A DNA stretch of 64,000 nt from Alisma plantago-aquatica (GCA_963693085.1 OY856412.1:1060472244-1060536243); one strand, 5' to 3'. Shown: positions 1-12,107, counted from the first letter of the stretch. Notes: a model not told the origin generated them from the sequence alone. Made by a program: numbers and translations.

Positions 1-678
<678 letters not shown>

Positions 679-683
679 AAGTT

Positions 684-695
684 TGGTATCAGAGC
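684..695 (+). promoter_or_regulatory. E1 primer binding site (initiator-Met tRNA type)
   Basis: TGGTATCAGAGC, the usual plant PBS complementary to the 3' end of initiator methionine tRNA. It starts five bases after the LTR end. Confidence 0.92.
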
Positions 696-804
696 TTTAG
701 GTTCGCTGAGTCTACATGGATTTATGACTAGGTTGAGTCTGTTCTTATGAGTTTTCCAGATTTCCTCACAATTATCTTCTGCCCCCAGCGGAAGAAAAGC
801 CAAG

Positions 805-2029
805 ATGTCTGGAAACCATGAAGAACACGTTGCTGAGCACAGCGATGTTGCATCTGTCGATGGAGTTGAAGGTCAGGCACATGAAGATCGGGTGCCTGAG
901 GTCCCCCAACCTAACCCAGCCATTCTTGAACACCCTGCCTACCAACAGCTTTTGGGGCAAATGATGGCTATGATGAATCTCATGGTTGAGCGATTTCCAG
1001 TGCCTCCTCTGAGAGCACAGGCTCCCCATGGTGAAACATCAGGTATTGGGAAGACTTTCGAGCAGCTTCGCCGAGTCGGAGCTTCGGATTATGCTGGAAT
1101 GGCTGATCCAGCGGATGCAGATCTGTGGCTGACAAGTCTTGAGAAGACTTTTCGGATCCTCAACATCCCCGAAGCAGACAAAGTAAAGCATGTTGTCTAC
1201 CTTCTGAAAGGTAGTACTGGTCACTAGTGGACCATCGAGGAAGAGAAGCGGCCTAGTGAGGTGATCTGTTGGGAGGTGTTCTGGCGCGAGTTTGTCACTA
1301 GATACTTCCCGAAGACGTATCTGGATGAGAAGACCAGTCAGTTTGAGAGCCTGGGACAAGGAATGATGAACATCACCGAGTACGAGGCCAAGTTTATGGA
1401 TCTGTTGAGGTTTTGTCCTCACATGGCAGCAACAGATGAGGAACAGATCAGACGTTTTGAGAAGGGTCTGAGTGCTGAGCTGACAACACATGTGCCTGCG
1501 TTGGAGAACCGAGAGAAGTTTGCTATGTTTGTGGAATCTGTCTAGAGGATTGAATGATCAGTTAAGGAGAAGAGATATTCTGTGGCTAAGAAGAGACCTG
1601 CTCAGTTTCAGGGTCAGAGGTTTGGTGGCTTCAAGAAGCCTAGGTTTTCAGCACCGTCAGTGATGAGAGGTTCTGGTGGACCGTCTCAGTGGTCTATGAG
1701 TAGAGGAAGAGGTTATGTTTCTTCACCATCTAAGGCACAAAGTACAACCTTTGTGGCAGTGACCGAGCCATCTAGGCCACGAGTTGATGATAAAGTATGC
1801 CATCGGTGTGGTCAGATCGGGAATTTGAGGTTCAACTGCCTGAATAGAGATGTTGAAGTGACGCAGAAGCTGAGGCAGAATCATCAAGGATCGGATCGAC
1901 AACAGTCTAGTGGTAGCAGAGGACGAGGACGCGACCAACCATCTCAGGCTGGATCGTCTGCTCAAGGAGGCAGAGGTCGTAGACAACAAGCAACGGCTCG
2001 ATTCTATGCCATGAGTCAGCCGGAGGCGA
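805..2029 (+). pseudogene. gag: E1 gag (capsid/nucleocapsid), broken by stops
   Basis: First ATG after the PBS in the frame that continues to 5499. It encodes a retrotransposon gag: a variable N-terminus, a capsid core with FVTRYFPKTY and EYEAKFMDL (about 1290-1400), an R/G/S/Q-rich basic linker, and a zinc knuckle at 1798-1839. The knuckle has its three cysteines in CX2C...C spacing, but the His position is Asn (codon 1822), so zinc binding should be lost. In-frame stops at 1225 (TAG), 1543 (TAG) and 1555 (TGA) end translation three times, with no frameshift. In life the product would package the RNA genome into virus-like particles in the cytoplasm. Confidence 0.9.
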
Positions 2030-2559
2030 TAGTCAACCCGCGAGTAGTGATAGGTCAGATGGAGTTATTTCATTCTGATATGTCTTCTTCTTTCTTTATA
2101 TCTGTTCTGGTTGACCCGAGGGCTACACACTCTTTTATCTCCTATAGTATTCTTGAGAACTGTCGTTTACCTGTTAGTCATAAGAAGGATAGGTTTTTGT
2201 TAGAAACCCCTCTTGATGGTTCCTCGTTGCTTCGATAAGAGTGTCCATCTCGTGTCTTGTCTTTCTCGGGACACCACATTCAAGTGGATCTTATACCACT
2301 TGATATGCATGGTTTTGATGTTATCCTGGGGATGGATACCTTATAGAAGTATAAGGTTGTTCTGGACTGTGGTGCCAAGCAGGTGATGTTTGATGATGTC
2401 AGGGAGAAGTGGATCTTCCAAGGAGATAGGAAGATTCTTCTGACGTGTCTAGTATCAGCTATGGTGGCAGATAGGTTGTTACGACAAGGATGTGAGGCGT
2501 TCTTAGCTCATGTGGTAGATATCGTTGTGGCTACCAAGGCGAAAGGTCCTAGTCTTGAG
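2030..2559 (+). pseudogene. E1 aspartic protease, broken
   Basis: Retropepsin-like region in the same frame as gag. The active-site loop is visible at 2113-2124, followed by THSFIS. The family motif is D-S/T-G-A, but here it reads D-P-R-A, so the catalytic loop is damaged. The second half (FDVILGMD, about 2311-2337) is the usual flap/ILGMD part. Stops at 2236 (TAA) and 2344 (TAG) break it. It would cleave the Gag-Pol polyprotein. The boundary with reverse transcriptase is approximate. Confidence 0.85.
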
Positions 2560-3477
2560 GAGGTGACCGTTGTCCGAGAGTTTGTAGATGTGTTTCCTGA
2601 GGAGTTTCCTAGTGTTCCCCCACCCCGAGATATTGATTTCGAGATCAATCTGGTACCAGGAACACAGCCAATTGTGTAGACACCCTATAGAATGGCTCCA
2701 GTGGAGATGGCAGAGCTTAAGAAGCAGTTACAAGAGTTGTTGTACAAAGGTTTTATCAGACCGAGCATGTCGCCTTGGGGTGCTCCTATGTTGTTCGTCA
2801 AGAAGAAGGATGGTTCGATGCAGTTTTGTATAGACTACTGGCAGTTAAACAAGGTCACGATCAAGAACAAGTACCAGTTCCCAAGGATAGATGATCTGTT
2901 TGATCAGTTGCATGGTGCTATAGTGTTTTCGAAGATCAATCTACGGTCCAGATATCATCAGCTGAGGATCAAGGAGGATGACATACCAAAGTCAGCTTTT
3001 TGGACAAGGTATGGACACTATGAGTTCGTGGTTATGTCGTTTGGGTTAACCAATGCACCTGCTGCTTTCATGGACTTGATGAACAGAGTGTTTCGTCCGT
3101 TCTTAGATTAGTTTGTTGTAGTATTTATAGATGACATCTTGATCTATAGTCAGGACAGGCTAGAGCATGAGCAACATCTTCGACGAGCGCTAACTCTTCT
3201 TCGACAACATCAGTTGTATGCCAAGTTCGGTAAGTGTGAGTTCTGGTTGGAAAAAGTGACTTTCTTGGGTCACATGATATCTGCTAAAGGAGTCAAAGTA
3301 GATCCGAAGAAGGTGGAATCCATTGCAGAATGGGAACAGCCGAAGACCCCGACAGAAGTTCACAGTTTTCTGGGTTTAGCAGGATACTACGAGACGTTTA
3401 TCAAGGACTTCAGCGCGATTTCCTTGCCAATGACCAAGTTGACAAGAAAGGACATACCTTTTGTCTGGGATGATTGA
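2560..3477 (+). pseudogene. E1 reverse transcriptase, broken
   Basis: Same frame. Blocks seen in order: VVREFVDVFPEEFP near 2572 (the protease-RT junction of plant gypsy elements), [15 protein letters not shown] (about 2686), [15 protein letters not shown] (about 2770), [26 protein letters not shown], then the catalytic F-I-D-D at 3124-3135 followed by ILIYS. The two metal-binding aspartates remain. Stops at 2677 and 3109 (TAG) and 3475 (TGA) cut it. It would copy the element RNA into cDNA from the tRNA primer. Confidence 0.93.
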
Positions 3478-4095
3478 TGTCAGCAAGCTTTCCAGAGTTT
3501 GAAGGAGAAGCTGACCAGTACTCTAGTGTTGATCCTGCCAGAGCCTGGGAAGGGCTACGTGGTTTTCTGTGATGCTTCCAAGAAAGGCTTAGGTTGTGTG
3601 CTGATGCAAGAGGATCATGTGGTTTCTTTTGCTTCGTGATAGCTTAAGAAACACGAGGAGAACTACCCAACTCATGATTTGGAGCTGGCGGAAGTGGTCC
3701 ATGCGCTAAAGATTTGGAGACACTATCTTTATGGGGAAGTGTGCCAGATCTTTACGGATCATAAGAACCTGAAGTGCATCTCTACGCAGCAAGAGTTGAA
3801 CATGCGACAACGACGATGGATGGAGTTGATCAATGACTACGACTTCACTATCGAGTATCATCCTGGTAAGGCAAATGTGGTAGCTGATGCGCTTAGTCAA
3901 AAGTCTTCTTTTTCTTATAAGAAGGCACAGCTGAGTTCTCTGGTATGCCATAATCAAGATATGATTATCTCTTTGCGGAAGATGAACGTGCAGATGGATG
4001 TTTCCTCATTAGCTAGACTTCTAGCACAAATGCAAGTCAAGCCTACGTTGAGATAGCAGATCAAGGATGCACAGCAGACAGATGATGCAGTACAG
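3478..4095 (+). pseudogene. E1 RNase H, broken
   Basis: Continues in frame from RT. Catalytic landmarks are present: Asp in CDASKKG (3571), Glu in DLELAEV (3682) and Asp in TDHKNL (3757). The late motif reads DALSQ, where the family usually has Arg after Ser; a G-to-A change would give this. Tandem stops TGA-TAG at 3637-3642 split the domain, and TAG at 4054 lies in the linker to integrase. It would remove the RNA strand during reverse transcription. Confidence 0.88.
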
Positions 4096-5043
4096 TTGAT
4101 CAGATCAGAGTTCGGCATCAAAAGGCGTGATGGGTTTCATGAGTCCGAGGATGGGTTAGTCTGCTATGGTAATAGGATGGTGGTTCCTGATGTTGATGAA
4201 CTAAGGAAGCTGGTGCTCGTGGAAGCACACACATCGATGTATGCTATGCATCCAAGTGTCACTAAGATGTACCATAGTATGAAGGACTTGAATTGGTGGC
4301 CAGGCTTGAAGAAAGATGTAGCTGAGTTCGTGGCTAGATGTGCGGTTTGTCAGCAAGTGAAGGCTGAACATCAGAAGTCGGCAGGTACGTTGCAACCTTT
4401 GCCGATACCGCAGTGGAAATGGGATCATATAACCATGGATTTCATAGTTGGTCTACCCAGGACAACTAGGAATCATGATTCCATTTGGGTGATAGTGGAC
4501 AGATTGACAAAGTCTGCCCATTTCCTACCAGTAAAGACGATGTATACAGCCGAGAAGCTCACTAGAGTATATGTGGATGAGATAGTACGTTTGCATGGTG
4601 TGCCAGCGACGATAGTTTCTGACAGAGGTCCGCAGTTTACGAGTCGTTTCTGGGAACAGTTACACAGAGCGTTGGGAATGCAATTGAGGTTCAGTACCGC
4701 TTTCCACCCACAGACAGATGGACAATCTAAAAGGACTATTCAAACTTTGGAAGATCTCCTTCGAGCTTGTGTTTTGTAGTTTCTAGGCAGCTGGGATGTA
4801 CAACTGAGTTTGATAGAGTTTGCCTACAACAATAGTTATCAGTGGAGCATTGACATGGCTCCCTATGAGGCTTTGTATGGAAGGAAGTGTAGATCTCCCT
4901 TGTGTTGGTATGAGTCTGGTGAGTATCAGTTGTTGGGTCCTGAGTTAGTACAGCAGACAACAGAAAAGATCAAAGTGATATAGCAACAGTTGAAAGTGGC
5001 ACAGGACAGGAAGAAATCTTATGCAGACAATCGTTGATGACCT
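4096..5043 (+). pseudogene. E1 integrase core, catalytic Glu lost
   Basis: Same frame. The N-terminal HHCC zinc module is complete: His 4228, His 4249 (HX6H) and Cys 4339, Cys 4348 (CX2C). The DDE core has Asp at 4438 (TMDF) and Asp at 4621 (SDRGPQFTS). The third acidic residue, 36 codons after the second Asp, is Lys (4729-4731), in the motif where the family has Glu. Stops: 4777 (TAG), 4981 (TAG), and 5035 and 5038 (TGA TGA). It would insert the cDNA into chromatin; this copy cannot. Confidence 0.92.
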
Positions 5044-5499
5044 TTGGAGTTCCAGGTAGGAGACAAGGTATATCTTAAAGTCTCTCCGTGGAAAGGTGTG
5101 TTGAGGTTTGGTCAGAAGGGTAAGTTGGCACCCAGGTATATGGGGCCTTACCCAGTTATAGCACGAGTTGGTAAGGTAGCTTATGAGATAGAGTTGCCTC
5201 CAAAGTTGCACAGATTACATCCAGTGTTTCATGTTAGTATGCTGAATAAAAGCCATCCAGATTCAGGAACAGTGATACATCCAATTGAAGTTGAGCTTGA
5301 TGAAGATGTGACCTACGAGGAAGGTCTGGTGGCGATCCTTGATAGAAGGGTTAAGAAACTGAAGAGGAAGGATCTGGTTCTTGTGAAGGTTCTTTGGCAT
5401 CATCGTGGCATTGAGGAAGCCACATGGGAGCTTGAGGAAGAGATGAGGAGGAAGCATCCCTCGCTTTTCTCTTCGGATTTCGGGGATGAAATCCCTTAA
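5044..5499 (+). pseudogene. E1 integrase C-terminus with chromodomain-like tail
   Basis: The final open stretch of the polyprotein, 151 codons to TAA at 5497. It starts with the GPY-type module (VGDKVYLKVSPWKG, then KLAPRYMGPYPV at about 5125-5160) and LHPVFHVSML, and ends with a chromodomain-like fold: VAILDRRVKKL, then VKVLWHH and EATWELEEEM (about 5330-5450). In chromoviruses this tail guides integration to heterochromatin. It is intact here but untranslatable from the upstream stops. The closing Asp-Glu-Ile before the stop is common to plant gypsy polyproteins. Confidence 0.9.
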
Positions 5500-5505
5500 A
5501 GGGGG
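5498..5505 (+). promoter_or_regulatory. E1 polypurine tract
   Basis: AAAGGGGG overlaps the gag-pol stop codon and lies six bases before the 3' LTR start. It is the plus-strand primer of reverse transcription. Confidence 0.8.
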
Positions 5506-6081
5506 TTAGCTTGTAAGGACCCTGACCTTCGTTTAGGGTTTACCCTGTTTGCTTTGCTTAACCCTGGTGTTTTGGTGCTTGCTAATCACCTTTAGTGGTG
5601 ATTAGGGTCTGGTTGTGATTTGTTGAGAGTTGTAGGTTCTACTTGCAAATAACCCAAGTCTAGGGTTTTGAAGGCAAGTTTACCACCTTGTGAGGTGTTC
5701 CTCTCTCTCTCTTTGCTTCCTCTTGTGTAGAGGGGGAGGCTTGGGCTCATTGCTTGAGGTTCTTTTGGGCCTAGTTGAGCTTGTTGGGCCTTGAGGTGCC
5801 TTGCTTTGTTTTGGTTTGAGCCTTGTATCGGCCAAGTGGTGAGTGTATCGACCTAGGAGTGTTTGTGTCGCCCACAAGGATGATGTGTGTCGCCCTAGGT
5901 GCAAGATGTTGTGTCACCCATGGTGCTTGATCTAACCTTGACCTTGTTTAGTGGACACGTGGTGCTTACCTTGGACAAGTGTATAAGTCTTTCTAGAGTA
6001 GGTGGCTTGAGCTCTAGGACAAGTGTCCCTAGGTAGGCGACACCTTGCCATGCTCTACCTTGTTTTCTCCTCCCTTTCCTT

Positions 6082-6089
6082 CTATATAG
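6082..6089 (+). promoter_or_regulatory. Putative TATA box of the E1 LTR
   Basis: CTATATAG, 570 bp into the LTR. It is followed by a CT-rich leader. The position agrees with TATA boxes in the related LTRs at 57498 and 58819. Confidence 0.6.
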
Positions 6090-6267
6090 GTGGTTCTTTC
6101 CCTTGCTTTGAGTTCCTTTGATCATTTAGTTTCCTTCTCCACCTTGAGTGCACGACACTCCATTCTTCCTTGCTTGTATCGTCCGACACCCCCCCCTTGA
6201 AGGAGCAAGTGGTGTTCGACATCCCTTGAAACTTGGAGATCTTCTTCTTCTTTAGATCTTGGAGTTT

Positions 6268-6284
6268 AAGGCGGGTTGCATAAC
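6268..6284 (+). promoter_or_regulatory. Conserved LTR motif AAGGCGGGTTGCATAAC
   Basis: The same motif occurs downstream of the TATA box in related LTRs at 57865-57881 and 59145-59161 (plus) and at 16203-16219 and 34930-34946 (minus). Its role is unknown; the LTR leader position suggests something acting in RNA. Confidence 0.55.
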
Positions 6285-6384
6285 TTCTAACCCTAGCTAC
6301 ATTACCTCCTTTCTTGCTTATATGTTGTTGTTAGTTTTTACATCTTGCTTAGTACCCGTGTTTGGCCGATCCTCTTGGTAGTTT

Positions 6385-6625
6385 TTGGTGAGCAATACTC
6401 CTTTCTCTCTTTGGTCTAGAGGAGTGAGTTTAAGCTTATAGTCTCATGAGCAACACCCCTCTTTCATAGTCAATTGAGGTGAGCTTGTGTTCTATTTGCT
6501 TGAGCAACACTCTCCTCTCACCATGGACTAGAAGGGTGAGCTTGGGTTGGTGTTTGTGCTGCCCGATGGGTGATATGTGGTGTGAAAGACCCCTCTTTCT
6601 TGGTTGATTGAGGTGATCCATATCC
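6385..6625 (+). repeat. Imperfect tandem repeat, about 55 bp, in the E1 LTR
   Basis: Three to four diverged units, each starting GAGCAACAC and ending in GGTGAGCTT or a similar string (starts near 6391, 6447 and 6501, with a degenerate unit near 6580). A single matching unit is present at 58079 in the LTR at 56937. Confidence 0.6.
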
Positions 6626-8717
6626 TTGAACCTCTAGGGTTTTGATTACCTTGTGTTTGAGGAGGAAGATAACCTTGTTGGATGATACCTATTGTTTTAG
6701 CATGTTGGGCGACACGTTTGCTCTTGTGTTGGGTGATGTGTGGTGTGGTGGGCGACACCCCTTGTTCTTATGACGGGTGCCACGCCCTTTCCTTTGTTGT
6801 GTGTTGGTCGTTAGGCCTTGACCAAGTTGTTGCACGTTTTGTGGATGTGTTCTCTCCCTCTTGGTTGTTATTTTCTCGTGATGACCTGGATGACAGCCCT
6901 GTGTCGGGCGTTGCTGGCTACCTTGTGATGGGCATCACGCTGCCCTTGTATCGGTTGAAAGTCCATGCTGTGACGAGCATTTCCCGATAGATGTGGAGTG
7001 CCCGACATACCTCCTTGATGCACGACACACCTCCCCTGACGCGCGTTGTGCATTGCACACTTGGTTGCTTTAAGTGGCAACGCAACATTGCTGCTTGTTT
7101 GTATACCAACTGTTTGGTTGTTGTTCTTTGGTGAGGGCAGTTGGCCGATACACCTCTTTTTGTGAGGGTCTTTGGTACCTCTAGTGAGGGCGGTAGCGCA
7201 TATGGTGAGGGTGTTACATTGCATAGAAGTAGGCTGTTATATATGTCCTTGCTCAAACGATAGTAACTCCTTATATAGATAATGATGCCCGTTATCATAA
7301 GCTTGTTCATTTATCTTAGCATGGCTACACATATGAAAATGATTATCTATTAATGCTAAGAATGGTAATGGTAGTAGCATGACTATATGCATGAAGTGAT
7401 CATCATGTTTATCTGTTAATGATAAGGAGAATAGTGGTAGTTACACTAGTGGTTTGCTTAATGGTGTGCTTTATGCACTTGATCACCAGATAATGTAAGA
7501 TTGATAAGTATAGCATCTTGAATGTCATTTCATAATGGTAAGTATAGTCCTTATGTGGAAACCATGATTATTGTATACTCTAACCATGCAAGTGATGATT
7601 AGCCATGAAAAGGCTATGAGAAATATGTGGTGACTAACATCATTCTGATAATTACTCTGGTTGATGAGATTGCATGATGAGGGATTGAGATCCCATGGTA
7701 TGTGATGATCCTTGAGATGGATCTAGATTGATTGGCAAGAGGCCAAGTGATAACATGAGATGTGGGATCCTTGTGATGGATCAGTATGATGTGAATTGTA
7801 GTAAAAGCATAATGTTGAATTATATTGTATATTTTTTGTTATAGCTTGCATGTTATACAACTTGGTTGAATCTTGCAATCCATCTAAAAGATACTAATTA
7901 ATCATAGTGAAATCTATCATGTAGTTACCCTGGCCATAGATTCATCATCGTCAGGAATTGGTGATGGTGAAACGGGTTCTCCTGCGGGTTAACCCAGAGC
8001 GCATATTTTGAATATGTGAGGTTTTCTCCTAGCCTTTAGTAAGGAGGTAAGAGTGCAACTTCGGTTGTAGACTCCAGGGTGTGGTGTTCAGGCCCGTAAC
8101 CCAGTTGTGATGAAGAGCATGGTGAACAGGCCCATGGCTCAGGATATGTGATATGAGGAGCATGAATGCGTTCATGGCTCAGAGCACGGTGATTAGGCCC
8201 GTGGCTCAGTTTTACTAGCGTCGTGACATGTACCAAGGCGGGCTAGGTAGAGGGTAGCCTGTGGAGCTGACCCTGTGGCTAAGACCACTTCAGCATGAGA
8301 CTACGATCCTACTTATGTTGTACTCATGCACTGACCATGAGGCGGAGAAGGTTGTGGATTATGGCTCTTCCATTGACCTTGTATGGCACCAGCTATGGCT
8401 TCGCAGCTGAAGGTTGGATTTGAACGGTACGGTTCACTTCCTCAGGGCATAATAAAACGTAATCCAGCCGTTTAGTAATTACTACTTAAGACAAACACGA
8501 AACAATGGTTGAGGCCTTGATTGTGTAGTTAACTTTGTTTGTATCTTGTAGTTGCTTGTACATTTCTCATATGTGGTAAGCTTTATACATCCTATCTTGT
8601 TAATCATGTTTTATAAGGAAATAGTTGGATAAATGACTGAGTACTTTTGGTAAGTTTGATAATTATGAACAGTCTTATCTTATAATTGCTCTTGTTATAC
8701 TTTTTATCAGTTAGCTG

Positions 8718-8719
<2 letters not shown>

Positions 8720-8795
<76 letters not shown>
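8720..8795. repeat. (TA)38 microsatellite in the E1 3' LTR
   Basis: Uninterrupted TA tract, positionally equal to 1-104 in the 5' LTR. Confidence 0.97.
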
Positions 8796-8798
<3 letters not shown>

Positions 8799-8818
8799 GA
8801 GGTTTTGTAGTTTTGGCG

Positions 8819-8834
8819 GGGAGTTATTCCTCCC
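8819..8834 (+). other. Conserved LTR hairpin (GGGAG/CTCCC)
   Basis: GGGAG, loop TTATTC, CTCCC, followed by GCTGGGAC. The matching site in the 5' LTR is 128-143. In E4 (12108-12123) the same place reads GAGAG/CTCTC, a compensatory A-T for G-C swap. Confidence 0.65.
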
Positions 8835-9369
8835 GCTGGGACAATGTTCAATTGTCTCACCCCGTTGGTTTACACCCTTTTTAGGTGGTCGAGCTTGACG
8901 TGGTGGTGGTCGCGGAGTTGCAGCCGATCAGTAAGAAGATCAGTAGAAGGCAAGTGTTGGATATGCTACTATTTTGGATGTTTTGTGATAGAGTCTAGAG
9001 TCATCTCTGTACTCTCAGGTCCTTGGCGGTGTTTTGACGTTGTTTCACGATGTACGATCGATGATGTTTTGTATATCCTGCTGTTGGCTGGATGTGGGCC
9101 TTTATGTATGTATAAACAGGTGATGAACTCATGTTATGACAGGACAACTGTTGCTCTAAGTTGTGGACATGTATCCCGGCTTGTATGGATATGTATATAA
9201 CATATTTTCTTGCAGGATGTGGACTGGAATGTAATAGTTTCTCAGTTTATCAGTTTTTCGCAATCGGTTTTAAATAACCTATGTTTTTGTTAATCTGTGG
9301 TTATGGTGATTTCCGCACGTTTTCGCGTAACACCTCGCTGTCTGTGTGATAGTGGGATGTGTTGCCACA

Positions 9370-9765
9370 AGTACCAGCAGTAGCAGCAACACCAGGGGCA
9401 GCAGTGAATCTCAGGTGGGGATACTGACTGTCAAGTCTTGTAGATAGTATGTCCTATGTGTCGTCTCTGTACTCTCAGGTCCTAGGAGTCAGTAGATCTG
9501 AGGTTTTTTGGCTTAATGCCTCGAGATTTTATGTATCTTGCCTTGTATAGATAATAGGGCAATGGATGAATGTAATCACTCGAGATGTGATTTCACAGAG
9601 ATGTAATGCTAAACTATGTTGTAAACAATTATCTTGTTTTCTTATAAAAGAGTTTTATGGTTTAAAGATCTCTTTTCAAAAAGTTTTAATTTCGAGTATT
9701 TTTTCATAATTCCGCTCCTAGTTAATCGCTTCCGTTGAGTTTACCTCATGACTTATAAGTCGGAC
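9370..9765 (+). repeat. Tail of an older related LTR into which E1 inserted (E0)
   Basis: Similar throughout to 36165-36540: both carry TGTGTCGTCTCTGTACTCTC, then a TGCCTCGAG block, then TTTAAAGATCTC-like and CCGC-rich ends. It is the last part of a gypsy LTR of the E1/E4 kind. The end near 9765 is approximate, because the terminal CA is not clear. Confidence 0.65.
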
Positions 9766-10695
9766 CCCACATTGATGGGTAAGGTTATGAGGGATATGAT
9801 GATGTCTAGCTCAATATACACCTAACACAATACATGTGTTCAACTTGACTTACATGATTCAACCCGATACACCTTGTAAATGTGAGGGCAAGACACTCTT
9901 AGGAGTAATGAGTGTAACACCAAGTAATGGTATGATTAATGCCTTGATAGGTGAAACACCTAAAGTGGTTGATAATGGTAAACCCTATATCAACAATGCC
10001 TTAACCCGAGATGAGTCCATATCACTTGATGATAGTTGGGTAATTCAAGTGTGTGACTTATGGCCAATACACAACAATATAAATGTGATGAGTTAGTGCA
10101 TAAAGTATTAGGATGAGAAATACCCTAATATAAGATAAGTTTATAAACTTAAGTAAGTTAAAAGTGATGAGGGAAGTGATATACCAAGGCATGATATATA
10201 TCACATCCAACACCTCAAGGTTGATACACCATGATGCACCTCAAATCCAATTTACTTGGATGAGTAACACATGAAGTGTGTCATGTCAATTGTTACATTA
10301 AGATGTAATGAGTTAAATTCACTTTGATAAGTATAGGCTAACATACCTTGAGAAAGGGTTAAGCCAAGTTAATAAAGTATGATGTAATCAATATCCTAGT
10401 GAGGATGAGAGAGAAAATCATACTTTATGTTGATAATCATTTAATGATAAGTGATGAGAATAAATAAATATGATTGAATACTTATGATATCAATGTATGC
10501 TCCTAGATGTGTGGAGCAATGATTTAGGGTTTGGATTGATAATATGAACTTGAAACCCTATTCAGCTATAAAGGGGAAACTCTAACGCTAATAATGGGAA
10601 GGTTGAGTTTCTCTTATTGCATAAGCCTTGTGAGACATGTTAAATACTTGTATAAAAAGTATAATGTTTATGTGGTCTGATGACCTAAAACATAT

Positions 10696-10985
10696 TTGTT
10701 GCCTAGTGAGAGGTGACAAGATGTTTAATGGGCCTTGTGAGCCATGTGAATAGTTGTCGCCTAGTGCGAGGTGACAAGGTGTTTAATGGGCCTTGTGAGC
10801 CATATGAATAGTTGTTGCCTAGTGAGAGGTGACAAGATGATTAATGGGCCTTGTGAGCCATTTGAATAGTTGTTTCCTAGTGAGAGGTGACAAGATATTT
10901 AAACGAGCCTTGTGAGCCATGTGAATAGTTGTTGCCTAGTGAGAGTTGACAAGACATTTAAATGGGCCTTGTGAGCCATGTAAGA
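10696..10985 (+). repeat. 58-bp tandem repeat, five copies
   Basis: Units start TTGTTGCCTAGTGAG and contain GGTGACAAG and GGGCCTTGTGAGCCA. The five copies differ by a few substitutions and one indel, and the array ends at the GTAAGATTC junction. Confidence 0.9.
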
Positions 10986-12107
10986 TTCTTGTGCAATAAG
11001 TATCATGTATACCTTGTTCTGAGGACCTAGAGGTATTAGTTGCCTGATAAGTGGTAACAATGTTCAGTAATGAACTAAGGGTTTGAATACCCAGATCTAG
11101 TAATCATGATGATGATAATATTAAGAGATGAGAATTCCCAATAATGTGATAAGGGATTGAGATCCCAAGTGTTATGCATTCCAAGTGTTCCAAAGGTTAT
11201 AAAAGTACTTGATAAATGTATTACGCTTTCCTTTGTAACATCTATTATAATAATTCATGTTTGAAACTTGACTGATGCTAAAGATACAATAATGCACTTA
11301 ATTAATCAAGTGTAATCTTACCATGTAGCGCCCTGACCATAAATCCATCAACATCAGTAGTTGCTGAATGGTGAAACAATTTTTCCCATGCGATCTCCTG
11401 GAGGGCATATTTTTAATATGCGGGGGTGATGGGAGCGAATATCCTTACACCCTAATGATGGATTGATGTGTAGATAATTGAGATCTCTTAATCCTTCGAT
11501 ATAAATGTCGGGATGGATGTATCATGAATATCCCGATGATGATGAACGCCAGAGTTGATGTGTAGATAACTAAAATCTCTCAATCCTAAAGAGAGTGCAT
11601 GTTGCGGCTGTAGCACTATAGTGAAGTTGCTAGTATACCCTGGAAAGCTATGTAACAGTTGACACGAGATGTCCTGCTTGTAGTCTCACACTGACTGAGA
11701 CAAGTGAGGTCATGGAAGCCGGCTCTTCCATTGACCTTGTATGGTATCGATTTTGACTTTGCATTGGTCGGTTGGATTATGAGTGGTATACCTCATCTCC
11801 TCAGGGCATAAGTGTGATTGTAAAATGTATTCAGCCGTGTAGCGTATTTGCTTAAGGATTGAATACAGAAATCATTGGTTGATGTTACATTTCTTTTATA
11901 CATCTTAAATGGATAGGTGTTATACATGTTCTTCATATTCCTTATAAAATGAATAGATGATTTACTGTTTTATCATATATAGATGCAATGCTTCAGAAGA
12001 TGATATTGCTCTACTCTGCTTAAACAGTGATTAAATCATGTTATTAATGTAAAAGAATCCTCTGCCCAGTTTTATACTATTTAACTATGATAATAATATT
12101 GTTGGCG

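Larger units (their letters stand above)
5512..9369 (+). repeat. E1 3' LTR (3,858 bp)
   Basis: Begins TGTAAGGACCCTGACC right after the polypurine tract and ends GTTGCCACA, the same end as the 5' LTR. Contents in order: a promoter part with a TATA box near 6083; short CG motifs (TATCGGCC, GTCGCCC) from 5826; the GGCGGGTTGCATAAC motif at 6270; a GAGCAACAC repeat block (6385-6625); more GGGCGACACC-like motifs (6700-7160); an AT-rich body with the inverted repeat GGGATTGAGATCCC (7681-7694); GGGTTAACCC (7986-7995); an AT hairpin (8001-8016); the (TA)n tract; and a GGGAG/CTCCC hairpin (8819-8834). No gene lies in this 3.9 kb; the small ORFs are incidental. Confidence 0.92.

Noticed and set aside
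805..5499. Treating each open stretch of the E1 gag-pol region as a separate gene, or the stops as recoded codons
   Set aside because: They are consecutive pieces of one frame with lost catalytic residues. A plant nuclear genome uses the standard code, and nonsense decay explains the stops.
8686..8898. Small ORF with a (YI)n tract
   Set aside because: It is a translation of the (TA)n microsatellite inside the LTR.
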